Shown: in pieces, positions 41,158 to 49,487 of the stretch
Layout: the number at the start of each line of letters is the position of its first letter
Position numbering within the stretch: the stretch's first letter is position 1
Assembly: GCF_001708505.1 (NCBI RefSeq)
Contig: NZ_CP015992.1
Span: 5,394,001-5,458,000, forward strand
Direction: 5' to 3'
From: Pseudomonas sp. TCU-HL1
GTDB lineage: Bacteria; Pseudomonadota; Gammaproteobacteria; Pseudomonadales; Pseudomonadaceae
DNA length: 64,000 bases
Position numbers and translations under genes: made by a program
The notes under the pieces: generated by a model
Seen by the model: only the letters and a program-made list of their open reading frames with translations
The model's database searches: none
What the model was told of the DNA's origin: nothing

Positions 41158-42108
41158 ATGTACGACTGGCTCAATGCCCTGCCCAAGGCTGAACTGCACC
41201 TGCACCTTGAGGGCTCGCTGGAACCCGAACTGCTGTTCGCCCTGGCCGAACGCAACAAGGTCACCCTGCCCTGGGCCGACGTGGAAACCCTGCGCAAGGC
41301 GTACGCCTTCAACAACCTGCAGGAATTCCTCGACCTCTACTACGCCGGTGCCGACGTGCTGCGCACCGAGCAGGATTTCTACGACCTGACCTGGGCCTAC
41401 CTGCAACGCTGCAAGGCGCAGAACGTGATCCACACCGAGCCCTTCTTCGACCCGCAGACCCACACCGACCGGGGCATCCCCTTCGAGGTGGTGCTGTCCG
41501 GCATCCGCCAGGCCCTGGAAGACGGCCGCGAGCAGCTCGGCATCAGCTCCGGGCTGATCCTCAGTTTCCTGCGCCACCTTTCCGAGGAAGAGGCGCAGAA
41601 AACCCTCGACCAGGCCCTGCCCTACCGCGACGCCTTTATCGCCGTAGGCCTGGACAGTTCGGAGAAAGGCCACCCGCCGAGCAAGTTCCAGCGCGTGTTC
41701 GACCGTGCCCGCGCCGAGGGCTTCTTCACCGTTGCCCACGCAGGCGAAGAAGGCCCGCCGGAATACATCTGGGAAGCCCTGGACCTGCTCAAGATCGAGC
41801 GTATCGACCACGGCGTGCGCGCCATCGAGGACGAGCGCCTGATGCAGCGCATTATCGACGAGCAGATCCCGCTGACCGTCTGCCCGCTGTCCAACATCAA
41901 GCTCTGCGTGTTCGAGCACATGCGCCAGCACAACATCCTCGAGATGCTGGAACGCGGCGTGAAGGTGACAGTGAACTCCGACGACCCGGCCTATTTCGGC
42001 GGCTACGTCACCGAGAACTTCACCGCCCTGCACGAGCACCTGGGCATGACCGAGGACCAGGCGAAGCGCCTGGCGCAGAACAGCCTGGATGCGCGCCTGG
42101 TGAAGTAA
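41158..42108 (+). CDS. add: Adenine/adenosine deaminase family enzyme
   Basis: A 316-aa zinc amidohydrolase. Metal ligands: HLHLEGS (residues 14-20), HAGEEGPPEY, IDHGVRA and NSDDPAYFGG. Usually annotated adenosine deaminase, but the closely similar P. aeruginosa protein PA0148 was shown to deaminate adenine to hypoxanthine (from memory), and this short form fits that group better. Cytosolic purine salvage. Its TAA stop (42106-42108) is the left edge of an inserted MITE-like element, so the natural 3' flank has been displaced. Confidence 0.9.
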   Translation: MYDWLNALPKAELHLHLEGSLEPELLFALAERNKVTLPWADVETLRKAYAFNNLQEFLDLYYAGADVLRTEQDFYDLTWAYLQRCKAQNVIHTEPFFDPQTHTDRGIPFEVVLSGIRQALEDGREQLGISSGLILSFLRHLSEEEAQKTLDQALPYRDAFIAVGLDSSEKGHPPSKFQRVFDRARAEGFFTVAHAGEEGPPEYIWEALDLLKIERIDHGVRAIEDERLMQRIIDEQIPLTVCPLSNIKLCVFEHMRQHNILEMLERGVKVTVNSDDPAYFGGYVTENFTALHEHLGMTEDQAKRLAQNSLDARLVK

Positions 42109-42378
42109 GAACCTGTTTACGATCTGCTGTGCGTCGGAGTAACTGCGTTGAAAATGGCTTCGTAAAGCCGCTTGCGGCTAACGCGCTTTAGCGCGGCCCG
42201 AAGGGCGAGCGGAGCGAGTAATGCTCATTTACAACTCGTAAACTCGAGTGCGAGCCCAGTCCGCTTCCTCAGCCATTTGATTCGCTGGCGCTCCCCCTTC
42301 GGGCCAGCCTGCGGCTGTTACTCCCGTTGGTCGTTGCGCCTTGTTCTTCTCTAGCTCGCGAGATCGTAAACAGGTTCT
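42108..42378. mobile_element. MITE-like element with 18-bp perfect terminal inverted repeats
   Basis: AGAACCTGTTTACGATCT (42108-42125) and AGATCGTAAACAGGTTCT (42361-42378) are exact inverted repeats bounding 271 bp with no transposase. The interior has small hairpins (GCCGCTTGCGGC, CGCGCTTTAGCGCG). A target duplication is not clear. Confidence 0.82.
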
Positions 42379-42471
42379 AAGAGGCGCGCAGCGGCTACGT
42401 AGTTTCTATCCACCATCGGTGTCATGGCGGGTTCCGTCTGGTGGACAGAAAAGCGCTGTCCACCCTTGTAT

Positions 42472-43678
42472 CTCGACTTGAGCCTCCTCAGAGGCGATAG
42501 TCCCCGACTGATCATCGGGGGAGGAACCGCAAGCCGTGTCCACCCTAAAGCCTCGAGCTTGTAACGTAGATTGCGCTGCGCTCCTCCGCACTCATCCAGT
42601 AAGTCCGAACGGTATCCAGAGCTTTGAGCTCGCATCAACAAGGTAGGACGGATGCAGTGACGATCAGCCCTTCACAGGAGAACATGATGGGAGTTGTTGT
42701 CGGCATTGATATTGCCAAGCACACATTCGATATCGCCACCTTGCAAGCCAACGGCAAGTACCGCACCAAGGCCAAGCTGGGCAATGACCAGGGCGGCTTC
42801 GAAGTTTTGCAGCAGTGGTTGAGCAAGTACGCAGAGCCGCAGGCCTGGGTCGTGATGGAAGCGACAGGTATTTACCACGAGGCCCTTGCCCAATGGCTGT
42901 ACGGACGGGGTTACAAGGTCTGCGTGCTAAACCCTAGCCAGACGGCGCGTTACGCCAGTAGCCAGTTGCAGCGCGTGAAGACCGACAAGGTCGATGCCAA
43001 GATGATTGCAGAGTACGGCCGCAGGCATCAGGACAAGCTGCGTGCCTGGGAGCCTGAAAAGCCGAAGATTCGCCGCCTCAGAGCACTTACGCACCGCCTG
43101 AAAGATCTTCAGGAGCTGGAGCAGATGGAGCAAAACCGTCTGGATGTGACGCATGATGACAAAGCTATTGAATTGATTCAGTCGATGCTCAAGCACATCC
43201 GCCAACAGATCCAGGACACGCTGGCGGCGATCGAAAAACACTTCGACGACAACGATGATCTCAAGGGGCAGCGGAACCTGCTCAAGAGCATCGATGGCAT
43301 TGCAGACCGAACCGCGGGACTCTTGCTGGCCGAGCTTGGCGATATCCAGCGCTTTGAGGACAGTCGAGCGGTCACCGCCTTTGCAGGACTGAACCCGAAG
43401 TTGCAAGACTCAGGCACGCTCAAGGGCCATGTTCGTATCTCGCGGATGGGCTCTGCCAGGTTGCGCGCAGGACTCTATCTGCCAGCCGTCGTATCCCTGA
43501 CCTACAACCCAGCTATCCGCGCGCTGGCCGAGCGCATGCGCGGCGCCGGTAAGGCCGGCAAACAGATCGTCTGCGCAGCCATGCGCAAGCTGCTATGCAT
43601 CGCTTATGGCGTGCTTAAATCAGGCGAGCCGTTTGATCCCAAACTGGCTATTGCGAAGTAAAAAACAAGACGGTATCT
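42472..43678 (+). mobile_element. IS110-family insertion sequence, copy 2
   Basis: Direct repeat of copy 1 at 24248-25454 with a constant offset of 18224; no difference was noticed on reading. It again sits in a GTGGAC...GTCCACCC repeat, about 95 nt after the MITE-like element. Left-end noncoding 42474-42683 is the counterpart of the candidate guide-RNA region. Confidence 0.88.
42684..43661 (+). CDS. IS110-family DEDD transposase (copy 2)
   Basis: 325 aa, identical in sequence to copy 1, with the GIDIAK, MEATG and KTDKVDAK catalytic motifs. The start is chosen as for copy 1 (AGGAG upstream of ATG 42684). Confidence 0.92.
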   Translation: MMGVVVGIDIAKHTFDIATLQANGKYRTKAKLGNDQGGFEVLQQWLSKYAEPQAWVVMEATGIYHEALAQWLYGRGYKVCVLNPSQTARYASSQLQRVKTDKVDAKMIAEYGRRHQDKLRAWEPEKPKIRRLRALTHRLKDLQELEQMEQNRLDVTHDDKAIELIQSMLKHIRQQIQDTLAAIEKHFDDNDDLKGQRNLLKSIDGIADRTAGLLLAELGDIQRFEDSRAVTAFAGLNPKLQDSGTLKGHVRISRMGSARLRAGLYLPAVVSLTYNPAIRALAERMRGAGKAGKQIVCAAMRKLLCIAYGVLKSGEPFDPKLAIAK

Positions 43679-43871
43679 ACAACAGCGCTCGCAGCCATCT
43701 GCCTCGGTTCGCCAAATGTAGGAAATTTCCCAGAGCAGAGTAGTCCGGGATGGACGCCCCACCAGACCGACTTCCGGCGCCCCTTAAGATGCCTCCCATC
43801 GCCTGCGAGACCGCCCCTGCGCGGTCTTCGCCGCAAAGCTACTTCTCGATGGATACCGAGGCGCTCCCTTC

Positions 43872-44513
43872 ATGCAGACCCGAATCGTCATTGTCGATGA
43901 CCACCCCATCACACTGATCGGCATGCGTGCCCTGCTCAGCACCTGCGACGACCTCGCAGTGGTGGGCGAGGCGCAGTGTGTCGACGGTTTGTTCGAACAA
44001 CTCGACCGCCAGCCCTGTGACCTGCTGGTGACCGACCTGATGATGCCCGACAGCGGCCAGGTCGACGGCCTGCACCTGATCCAGCGGCTCCGTCGGCACT
44101 ATCCGGCGCTGAAGATCATCGTCGTCACCATGCTCAACAACCCGGCGCTGATCGCCTCGGTGCTGCGCCAGGGCGTGCAGGGGCTGGTGAGCAAGCGCGG
44201 GCTGCTCAACGACCTGCCGCGGGCCATTCGTGCCCGCCCCGGCGCGACCTACCTGTCACCCTCGATCCGCCACCTGCTGGACATCGGCGAGGCAGGATGC
44301 GGCAAGCCCCTGGCGCAGCCGGAACAGCTCTCGCCCCGCGAGGTGGAGGTGCTGCGCCTCTACGGCGCCGGCCTCGGCGTCGGTGAGATCGCCCAGCGCC
44401 TGATGCGCACCAAGCAGACCATCAGCGCCCAGAAGACCAGCGCCATGCGCAAGCTCGGCCTGGACACCAACGCCGCCCTGTTCCTCTACATCCAGGAACA
44501 CGGCCTCGCCTGA
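43872..44513 (+). CDS. LuxR/FixJ-type response regulator
   Basis: 213 aa: a receiver domain (VIVDDHPIT at residue 6, phospho-Asp in LLVTDLMMPDSG near 57) and a C-terminal LuxR HTH (LSPREVEVLRLYGAGLGVGEIAQ, about 150-205). The HTH recognition segment reads TKQTISAQKTSAMRKLG, as in RcsB/BvgA/EvgA-type regulators that pair with hybrid kinases. The next gene encodes such a kinase 21 nt downstream. Likely controls the following LPMO and T2SS genes. Confidence 0.9.
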   Translation: MQTRIVIVDDHPITLIGMRALLSTCDDLAVVGEAQCVDGLFEQLDRQPCDLLVTDLMMPDSGQVDGLHLIQRLRRHYPALKIIVVTMLNNPALIASVLRQGVQGLVSKRGLLNDLPRAIRARPGATYLSPSIRHLLDIGEAGCGKPLAQPEQLSPREVEVLRLYGAGLGVGEIAQRLMRTKQTISAQKTSAMRKLGLDTNAALFLYIQEHGLA

Positions 44514-44534
44514 CGCCCCCCGCCGGAGACCGAC

Positions 44535-46724
44535 ATGCCCAATCACCACAGGCTGCTCGCGCGCCTGGTGCTTTGCTGCGCCTGCCTGCTGCCAATCCCG
44601 GCGACCGCACTGGCCAGCGATGCCGTGCCGTCCTACGACGCGGCGCAATTGCAGCTGGACCCGGCCCATCCGCTGGTGGCGCCCGGACAGGACGACAGCC
44701 CGCCATCGCACCCCTTCTGGCATGCCTTTCTGCTGGTGTCCTGGATCGTCGTGCCGTCGCTGCTGTGGAACTGGCGCCTGCAGGTCCAGGTCAGCGAGCG
44801 CCGGACCGCCCAGGACCAGCTGTGCGACCAGCTGGCTTTCCAGTTCTCCCTGCTCAATGGCCTGCCGACGCCGCTCTACGTCCGCGACCTGGACGGGTGT
44901 CTAATTACCTGCAACCGCGCCTACGAGAACTTTTTCGGCAGTTCCCTGGAAGAGTTACGCGGCACTCGCGTCCAGCAACTGCCCTTCGCCCCTCCCGAAC
45001 TGGTGGAGCTGCTGGCGACGGAATACCAGCAGCTGCTGCAGCATCGCCAGCCGCGCTACTTCGACTGCCGCATCGAGAGCGCCGGGCAATCCTTCCACGT
45101 CTACCACTGGCTGGTGCCCTTCTACAGCGCCAGAGGTTCCCTGCAGGGCCTGCTCGGCGGCTGGATCGACATCAGCGACCGCAAGCACCTGGAAGACCGC
45201 CTGCGCGAGGCGCAGCAGGCGGCGCTCGACGCCAGTGCCGCCAAAGGCCGGTTCCTCGCCACCATGAGCCACGAACTGCGCACTCCACTCAATGCCCTGG
45301 TCGGACTGCTGGAACTGGAAACCACGCGCTGCGCCACGCCCTCGGAGAACCTGCTTATCGCCCAGCAGTCGGCCCATTCGATGATTGACCTGATCGGCAA
45401 CATCCTCGACCTGGACAAGATCGAGTCCGGGCAGATGCAGCCGGCGCCGCAGCCCACCGACCTCGAAACGCTGCTCAGGGGCAGCCTCGACCTGTTCGCC
45501 GCCCAGGCGCGGGAAAAAGGTCTGGACCTCAGGCTGCACTGCGCGCTCCCACCCGCCCGGCATGGACTGCTGGACCCGCTGCGCCTGCGCCAGGTGCTGC
45601 ACAACCTGCTCGGCAACGCGCTCAAGTTCACCCACCAGGGTCACGTGACCCTGCGTGCCGAAGCGCTTGAACAACCACCGGGCAGGAGCCTGCTGAGGGT
45701 CCAGGTCAGCGACAGCGGCATCGGCATCCCGGCACAGATCCAGCCGCGCATTTTCGACGCCTACCGGCAGGCGCACGCCGAGGCCCCCAACGAGTACGGC
45801 GGCTCAGGGCTGGGCCTGAGCATCTGCCGTCACCTGACCGACCTCATGGGGGGACGCATCTGGCTGGAAAGCCAACCTGGCCAGGGCTGCCGGATGAACC
45901 TGGAACTGCCGCTGGACTGGATTCCCGCTGGTCACGATGCGACACCGCCGCCTGTCCAGCCGGCGGCAACGGGCACAACCGGGCTCGAAGTATTGATCGT
46001 CGACGACGTGCCCACAAACGGCCTGGTCCTCCAGCAACAACTGGCCAGCCTCGGCCATCGCGGAACCTTCGTCAGCGACGGCGAAGCGGCGCTGCGCGCC
46101 TGCCAGGAACGCCACTTCGACGTGCTGATCAGCGACTGCAACATGCCGCGCATGGACGGCTATACGCTGACCCGCACGGTACGCGCCCGCGAAGCGGCGC
46201 ACGGCACGACGCCGATGCGGATCATCGGCTACACCGCCAGCGCCCTGAGCGGGGAAGAGTCGCGCTGCCGGGAGGCTGGCATGGACGAGCTGATGATCAA
46301 GCCAGTGACTCTCGCCCGCCTGCGCGGCGCGCTGGGCGGCGCGCTGCCGATGATCGACCGGGAACCGGCCGGGGCAAGCGCCGGCCAGGGCTTCGACCTG
46401 TCCCACCTCGAAGGCCTGCAGGGCATCGAACCGGCGCTGCTCGACAGGCTGCTCAGCGAACTGCGCAGCAGCCTGACCCAGGAGCGGCAGCGCCTGCGAA
46501 CGCCGCTGCCGGCGGACGACCCCGAGGCCGTGGGGCAGGTGGCGCATCGCTTGAGCGGTCTGGCCTGCACCATCGATGCGCCGGGGCTCATGCATGCCTG
46601 CCAGGGCTTGCAGCCGGCCCTGGAACGCGGTCCCGCCGCCCTTCATGCGCAGCAGTCGCAGGTCCTGGCGAGCCTCGAAGCGCTGCTGCAGCAACTCGGC
46701 CAGGAGCCAGGGTCGGCCGTCTGA
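44535..46724 (+). CDS. Hybrid sensor histidine kinase with PAS, receiver and Hpt domains
   Basis: A 729-aa BvgS-like hybrid kinase: signal/anchor segments (about 10-30 and 60-80), a PAS domain (about 95-220), HisKA with MSHELRTPLNALVGL (His near 246), HATPase_c (DSGIGIP, YGGSGLGLSIC), a receiver (LIVDDVPTNG, Asp in LISDCNMPRMDGY near 535) and a C-terminal Hpt domain with His in VAHRLSG (about 670). It lacks the large periplasmic Venus-flytrap domains of BvgS/EvgS. GGAG lies before the ATG. It forms a phosphorelay with the upstream regulator. Confidence 0.9.
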   Translation: MPNHHRLLARLVLCCACLLPIPATALASDAVPSYDAAQLQLDPAHPLVAPGQDDSPPSHPFWHAFLLVSWIVVPSLLWNWRLQVQVSERRTAQDQLCDQLAFQFSLLNGLPTPLYVRDLDGCLITCNRAYENFFGSSLEELRGTRVQQLPFAPPELVELLATEYQQLLQHRQPRYFDCRIESAGQSFHVYHWLVPFYSARGSLQGLLGGWIDISDRKHLEDRLREAQQAALDASAAKGRFLATMSHELRTPLNALVGLLELETTRCATPSENLLIAQQSAHSMIDLIGNILDLDKIESGQMQPAPQPTDLETLLRGSLDLFAAQAREKGLDLRLHCALPPARHGLLDPLRLRQVLHNLLGNALKFTHQGHVTLRAEALEQPPGRSLLRVQVSDSGIGIPAQIQPRIFDAYRQAHAEAPNEYGGSGLGLSICRHLTDLMGGRIWLESQPGQGCRMNLELPLDWIPAGHDATPPPVQPAATGTTGLEVLIVDDVPTNGLVLQQQLASLGHRGTFVSDGEAALRACQERHFDVLISDCNMPRMDGYTLTRTVRAREAAHGTTPMRIIGYTASALSGEESRCREAGMDELMIKPVTLARLRGALGGALPMIDREPAGASAGQGFDLSHLEGLQGIEPALLDRLLSELRSSLTQERQRLRTPLPADDPEAVGQVAHRLSGLACTIDAPGLMHACQGLQPALERGPAALHAQQSQVLASLEALLQQLGQEPGSAV

Positions 46725-46899
46725 CACCCGCCTGGCCCGCCCATCCCCGCGTTTTCTGACTCGTCCAATGGGGCCGCACAGGCCGCACGGGCATTCTGCG
46801 CCAGCCCGGAACGACCCCATCAGCGGTAGCCCCATCTGCCGCCGACAAGGCACCCAGGGCACCCCAATGGACATTTCCAACTCCAAAAAAGGTAATTCG

Positions 46900-48399
46900 A
46901 TGAACCACTCCACCCGCCCCCTGGCAGCGCGCATGCTGCCGCTGGCAGCCGCCCTCGGGCTCGCCGCACTCGGCGCCCAGCAGGCCTCCGCCCACGGCTA
47001 CATCGACAGCCCGAAATCCCGTGCCTACATGTGTGCCGCGTCCGGCGGCAACCTGAACAAGGACTGCGGTTCCGTAGCATGGGAACCACAAAGCATCGAG
47101 TACTCGCCGAGCGTCAGCCATCACTACAAGGGCCGCTTCTGCGCAGACGATTTCACCAAATGCGGTCCGGCTGACGGCACCATCCCCTCCGGTGGCATCA
47201 AGGGCTTCGCCAAGCTGAACGAGCAGTCGGCGACCCGCTGGCAGAAAACCACCATCAAACCGGGCATGAACGACTTCACCTGGCGCTACACCGCCGGCCA
47301 TGCCACCGCCTACTACCAGTTCTACATCACCAAGAAAGACTGGAACCCGAACCAGCCGCTGACCCGCGATTCCTTCGAGTCCAAGCCCCTGCTGCACGAG
47401 AATGCCAACGGCGCGCGGCCGTCGTCCGGCACCCGCACCACGCACAAGGTGAATATCCCGGCCGACCGCAGCGGCTACCACGTGATCCTGGCCACCTGGA
47501 AAATCGCCGACACCGCGGCGACCTTCTACCAGGCCATCGACGTGAACATCGACAACAAGGGCGCGCCGCCGACCGAATGGAACACCATCGGCGCCGTCCA
47601 GCCGGAAGCCCTGAGCATCGGCGACAAGGTGATGACCCGCGTCTTCACCAACGCCGGTGAGCAGGCCAACCGCAAGACCGTGCTGAGCATCGACAACGCC
47701 CAGCAGGCCCAGGCCAACACCTGGCCCTACCTGCTGGCGCAGAAGGCCAACCTGGCCAACGCCGGCTACCTGATGGGCCAGCTCAACGCCGACGGCAAGG
47801 TGGTACCGAACTACGGCACCAACAACATCTACACCAAAGCCGGTAGCGATGTGGTCCGCGTGGAAATCCAGAAGGAGCAGCCGAGCATTCCGGCCGCACT
47901 CAGCCTGTCCAGCCTCAACGACAGCTACACCCTGAAAAACGGTGCCACCGAACTGCACTTCAATGCCATCGCTCAGGGCGGCAAGTACACCATCGACGCC
48001 ACTGTGTTCAACGCCAAGGGTGAGAGCATCGCCTACCAGCAGGGCGAGGCCGGCAACAACATGCCGCACTTCAGCCTGCCGCTGAAGAACGTCCAGGCCG
48101 GTGAATACGACCTGGTGGTGGTGGCCAAGCCGGAGAAAGGCGAACTGCTGCAGAAGACCCACCACTTCACCCTCAAGGAAGAAGGCGGTAACGGCGGCGG
48201 TGCAGCCAAGTACGACTACGTATTCCCCGACGGAGTGAAGAGCTACCGCGCTGGTGTCCGCGTCCTGGCCAAGGACGGCAACATCTACGAGTGCAAACCG
48301 TTCCCGCAAGGCAGCTACTGCCCGCAGTGGAGCCCGAGCGCCAACCACTTCGAACCCGGCGTAGGCCAGTTCTGGTCGCAGGCCTGGATCCGCAAGTAA
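46900..48399 (+). CDS. GbpA-like lytic polysaccharide monooxygenase (AA10), T2SS cargo
   Basis: A 499-aa secreted copper enzyme that oxidatively cleaves chitin or related polysaccharides. The signal peptide ends at QQASA (residue 31), so mature His1 (HGYIDSP) forms the Cu histidine brace with His134 in WRYTAGHATAYYQF. After the AA10 domain (about 32-210) come GbpA-type middle domains (about 220-410) and a C-terminal chitin-binding module (YDYVFPDG...WSQAWIRK, CBM73/CBM5-like). The ATG at 46900 has AAGG upstream; an ATG 33 nt earlier is possible. P. aeruginosa CbpD is a related T2SS substrate; this gene directly precedes b561 and the gsp operon. Confidence 0.9.
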   Translation: MNHSTRPLAARMLPLAAALGLAALGAQQASAHGYIDSPKSRAYMCAASGGNLNKDCGSVAWEPQSIEYSPSVSHHYKGRFCADDFTKCGPADGTIPSGGIKGFAKLNEQSATRWQKTTIKPGMNDFTWRYTAGHATAYYQFYITKKDWNPNQPLTRDSFESKPLLHENANGARPSSGTRTTHKVNIPADRSGYHVILATWKIADTAATFYQAIDVNIDNKGAPPTEWNTIGAVQPEALSIGDKVMTRVFTNAGEQANRKTVLSIDNAQQAQANTWPYLLAQKANLANAGYLMGQLNADGKVVPNYGTNNIYTKAGSDVVRVEIQKEQPSIPAALSLSSLNDSYTLKNGATELHFNAIAQGGKYTIDATVFNAKGESIAYQQGEAGNNMPHFSLPLKNVQAGEYDLVVVAKPEKGELLQKTHHFTLKEEGGNGGGAAKYDYVFPDGVKSYRAGVRVLAKDGNIYECKPFPQGSYCPQWSPSANHFEPGVGQFWSQAWIRK

Positions 48400-48420
48400 C
48401 CCCTCCCGCAACCTGAACGA

Positions 48421-48442
48421 GCGTGGCGCCCCGGCGCCACGC
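48421..48442 (+). other. 10-bp hairpin between the LPMO and cytochrome b561 genes
   Basis: GCGTGGCGCC-CC-GGCGCCACGC with no T-run, so more likely an mRNA 3'-end stabiliser than a full terminator. Confidence 0.55.
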
Positions 48443-48460
48443 TCCCGCCGGGGAACCGAC

Positions 48461-48976
48461 ATGACTTCCGAACGCTATTCGAAGCCGCGCCGGCTGCTGC
48501 ACTGGTGCTTCGCCGTGGTGATCATCTGGGCCACAGCCAGTGGCTTCCTCAATTCGATGACGCACCTGCCCGAGCCAGTCAAGAACGCCATCGCCTTCAT
48601 CAATGTCTCGCTGACCACACTGCTGATCCCCCTCTTCGGCCTGCGCCTGTTCTACCTCCTGGCCCACCCGGCGCCCCATGGACAAGCCCACGACAGCCGG
48701 CTCGCCCATCTGCTGGCCCAAGCCGGACACCTGGCGCTCTATGTGACCATCGCCGTCGTGCTGCTGACCGGCGTACTGATGATGGACCGTCCCATCAGCG
48801 TCTTCGACCTGCTGGTGCTGCCGCAGCCTCTCAGTGAGCCGGTATTGATCGAATTCTTCGACACAACCCACCGCTACAGCTGCATCGCCCTGGCCCTGCT
48901 GGTGATCGGCCACGTTGCCGCCGTGGCAGTGCACCAGTGGCGTGGACACGGCGTGCTGCAACGCATGGCCGTGTGA
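48461..48976 (+). CDS. Cytochrome b561 family protein (LPMO-linked)
   Basis: A 171-aa di-haem inner-membrane cytochrome with four membrane helices. Candidate haem His residues are in RRLLHWCFA (helix 1), LAQAGHLALYV (helix 3) and TTHRYSC / VIGHVAAV (helix 4). b561 proteins pass electrons from the quinol pool to the periplasm. Its place between the LPMO gene and gspC is unusual. Inference: reducing power for copper loading or for the LPMO system. gspC starts 5 nt after its stop. Confidence 0.87.
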   Translation: MTSERYSKPRRLLHWCFAVVIIWATASGFLNSMTHLPEPVKNAIAFINVSLTTLLIPLFGLRLFYLLAHPAPHGQAHDSRLAHLLAQAGHLALYVTIAVVLLTGVLMMDRPISVFDLLVLPQPLSEPVLIEFFDTTHRYSCIALALLVIGHVAAVAVHQWRGHGVLQRMAV

Positions 48977-48981
48977 TCACC

Positions 48982-49464
48982 ATGCCGCGCATTCTTCCCC
49001 TACTGGCGCAGCGAGGCCTGATTCCCGTTGGCATCATTGCGCTGAGTGCCTGGCTGGCCTGGCTCGGTGTGCAGGGCTGGAACTACTGGCAGGCAATGGA
49101 TACACCACCCGACCCAGCGATCGCATCGGTAGACCGATCAGCTCCGACTCACCATGCGCTGGACCAGTACACCATCGCCGAACTGTTCGGCGCGGTACCG
49201 TCGGAACCGCTGGATGCCAGCCCGCACGCGGTCGCGCTGACCCTGCTGGCCAGCCTCAGTGACGACCACGCGGTGCTGTCCCGCGCGCTGATCGAGTCGC
49301 CCGAGGGTAGCGCCTTCTACCGCCTCGGCGACCGCCTGCCCGGCGGTGCGCGGCTCAAGGCGGTGCATCCCGACCATGTACTGATCCAACTGGGCGGTCG
49401 CGAACAACGGCTGTCCTTTCCCCGTGTCCCGGAGCGCCTGCTGGCGCCGCGCGCCGCGCCCTGA
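48982..49464 (+). CDS. gspC: T2SS clamp protein GspC (short form)
   Basis: A 160-aa inner-membrane protein with one TM segment (about 11-30) and an HR domain (YTIAELFGAV, LTLLASLSDD...RALIESPEGSAFYRLGDRLPG). GspC links the inner-membrane platform to the secretin. It stops right after the HR domain and lacks the C-terminal PDZ or coiled-coil domain of XcpP/OutC. The ATG at 48982 is the second in-frame candidate, preferred because it opens the TM-containing region. Confidence 0.85.
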   Translation: MPRILPLLAQRGLIPVGIIALSAWLAWLGVQGWNYWQAMDTPPDPAIASVDRSAPTHHALDQYTIAELFGAVPSEPLDASPHAVALTLLASLSDDHAVLSRALIESPEGSAFYRLGDRLPGGARLKAVHPDHVLIQLGGREQRLSFPRVPERLLAPRAAP

Positions 49465-49487
49465 CCTACCCGGTAGAGACCAACGCC

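Noticed and set aside
24248..43678. IS110 pair as a composite transposon
   Set aside because: The 17 kb between the copies is housekeeping-type metabolism without resistance or accessory cargo, and IS110 elements do not normally mobilise DNA as flanking pairs.
46867..46899. Upstream ATG start of the LPMO gene
   Set aside because: It would put 11 extra residues before an otherwise normal signal peptide and has no ribosome site, whereas AAGG precedes the ATG at 46900.
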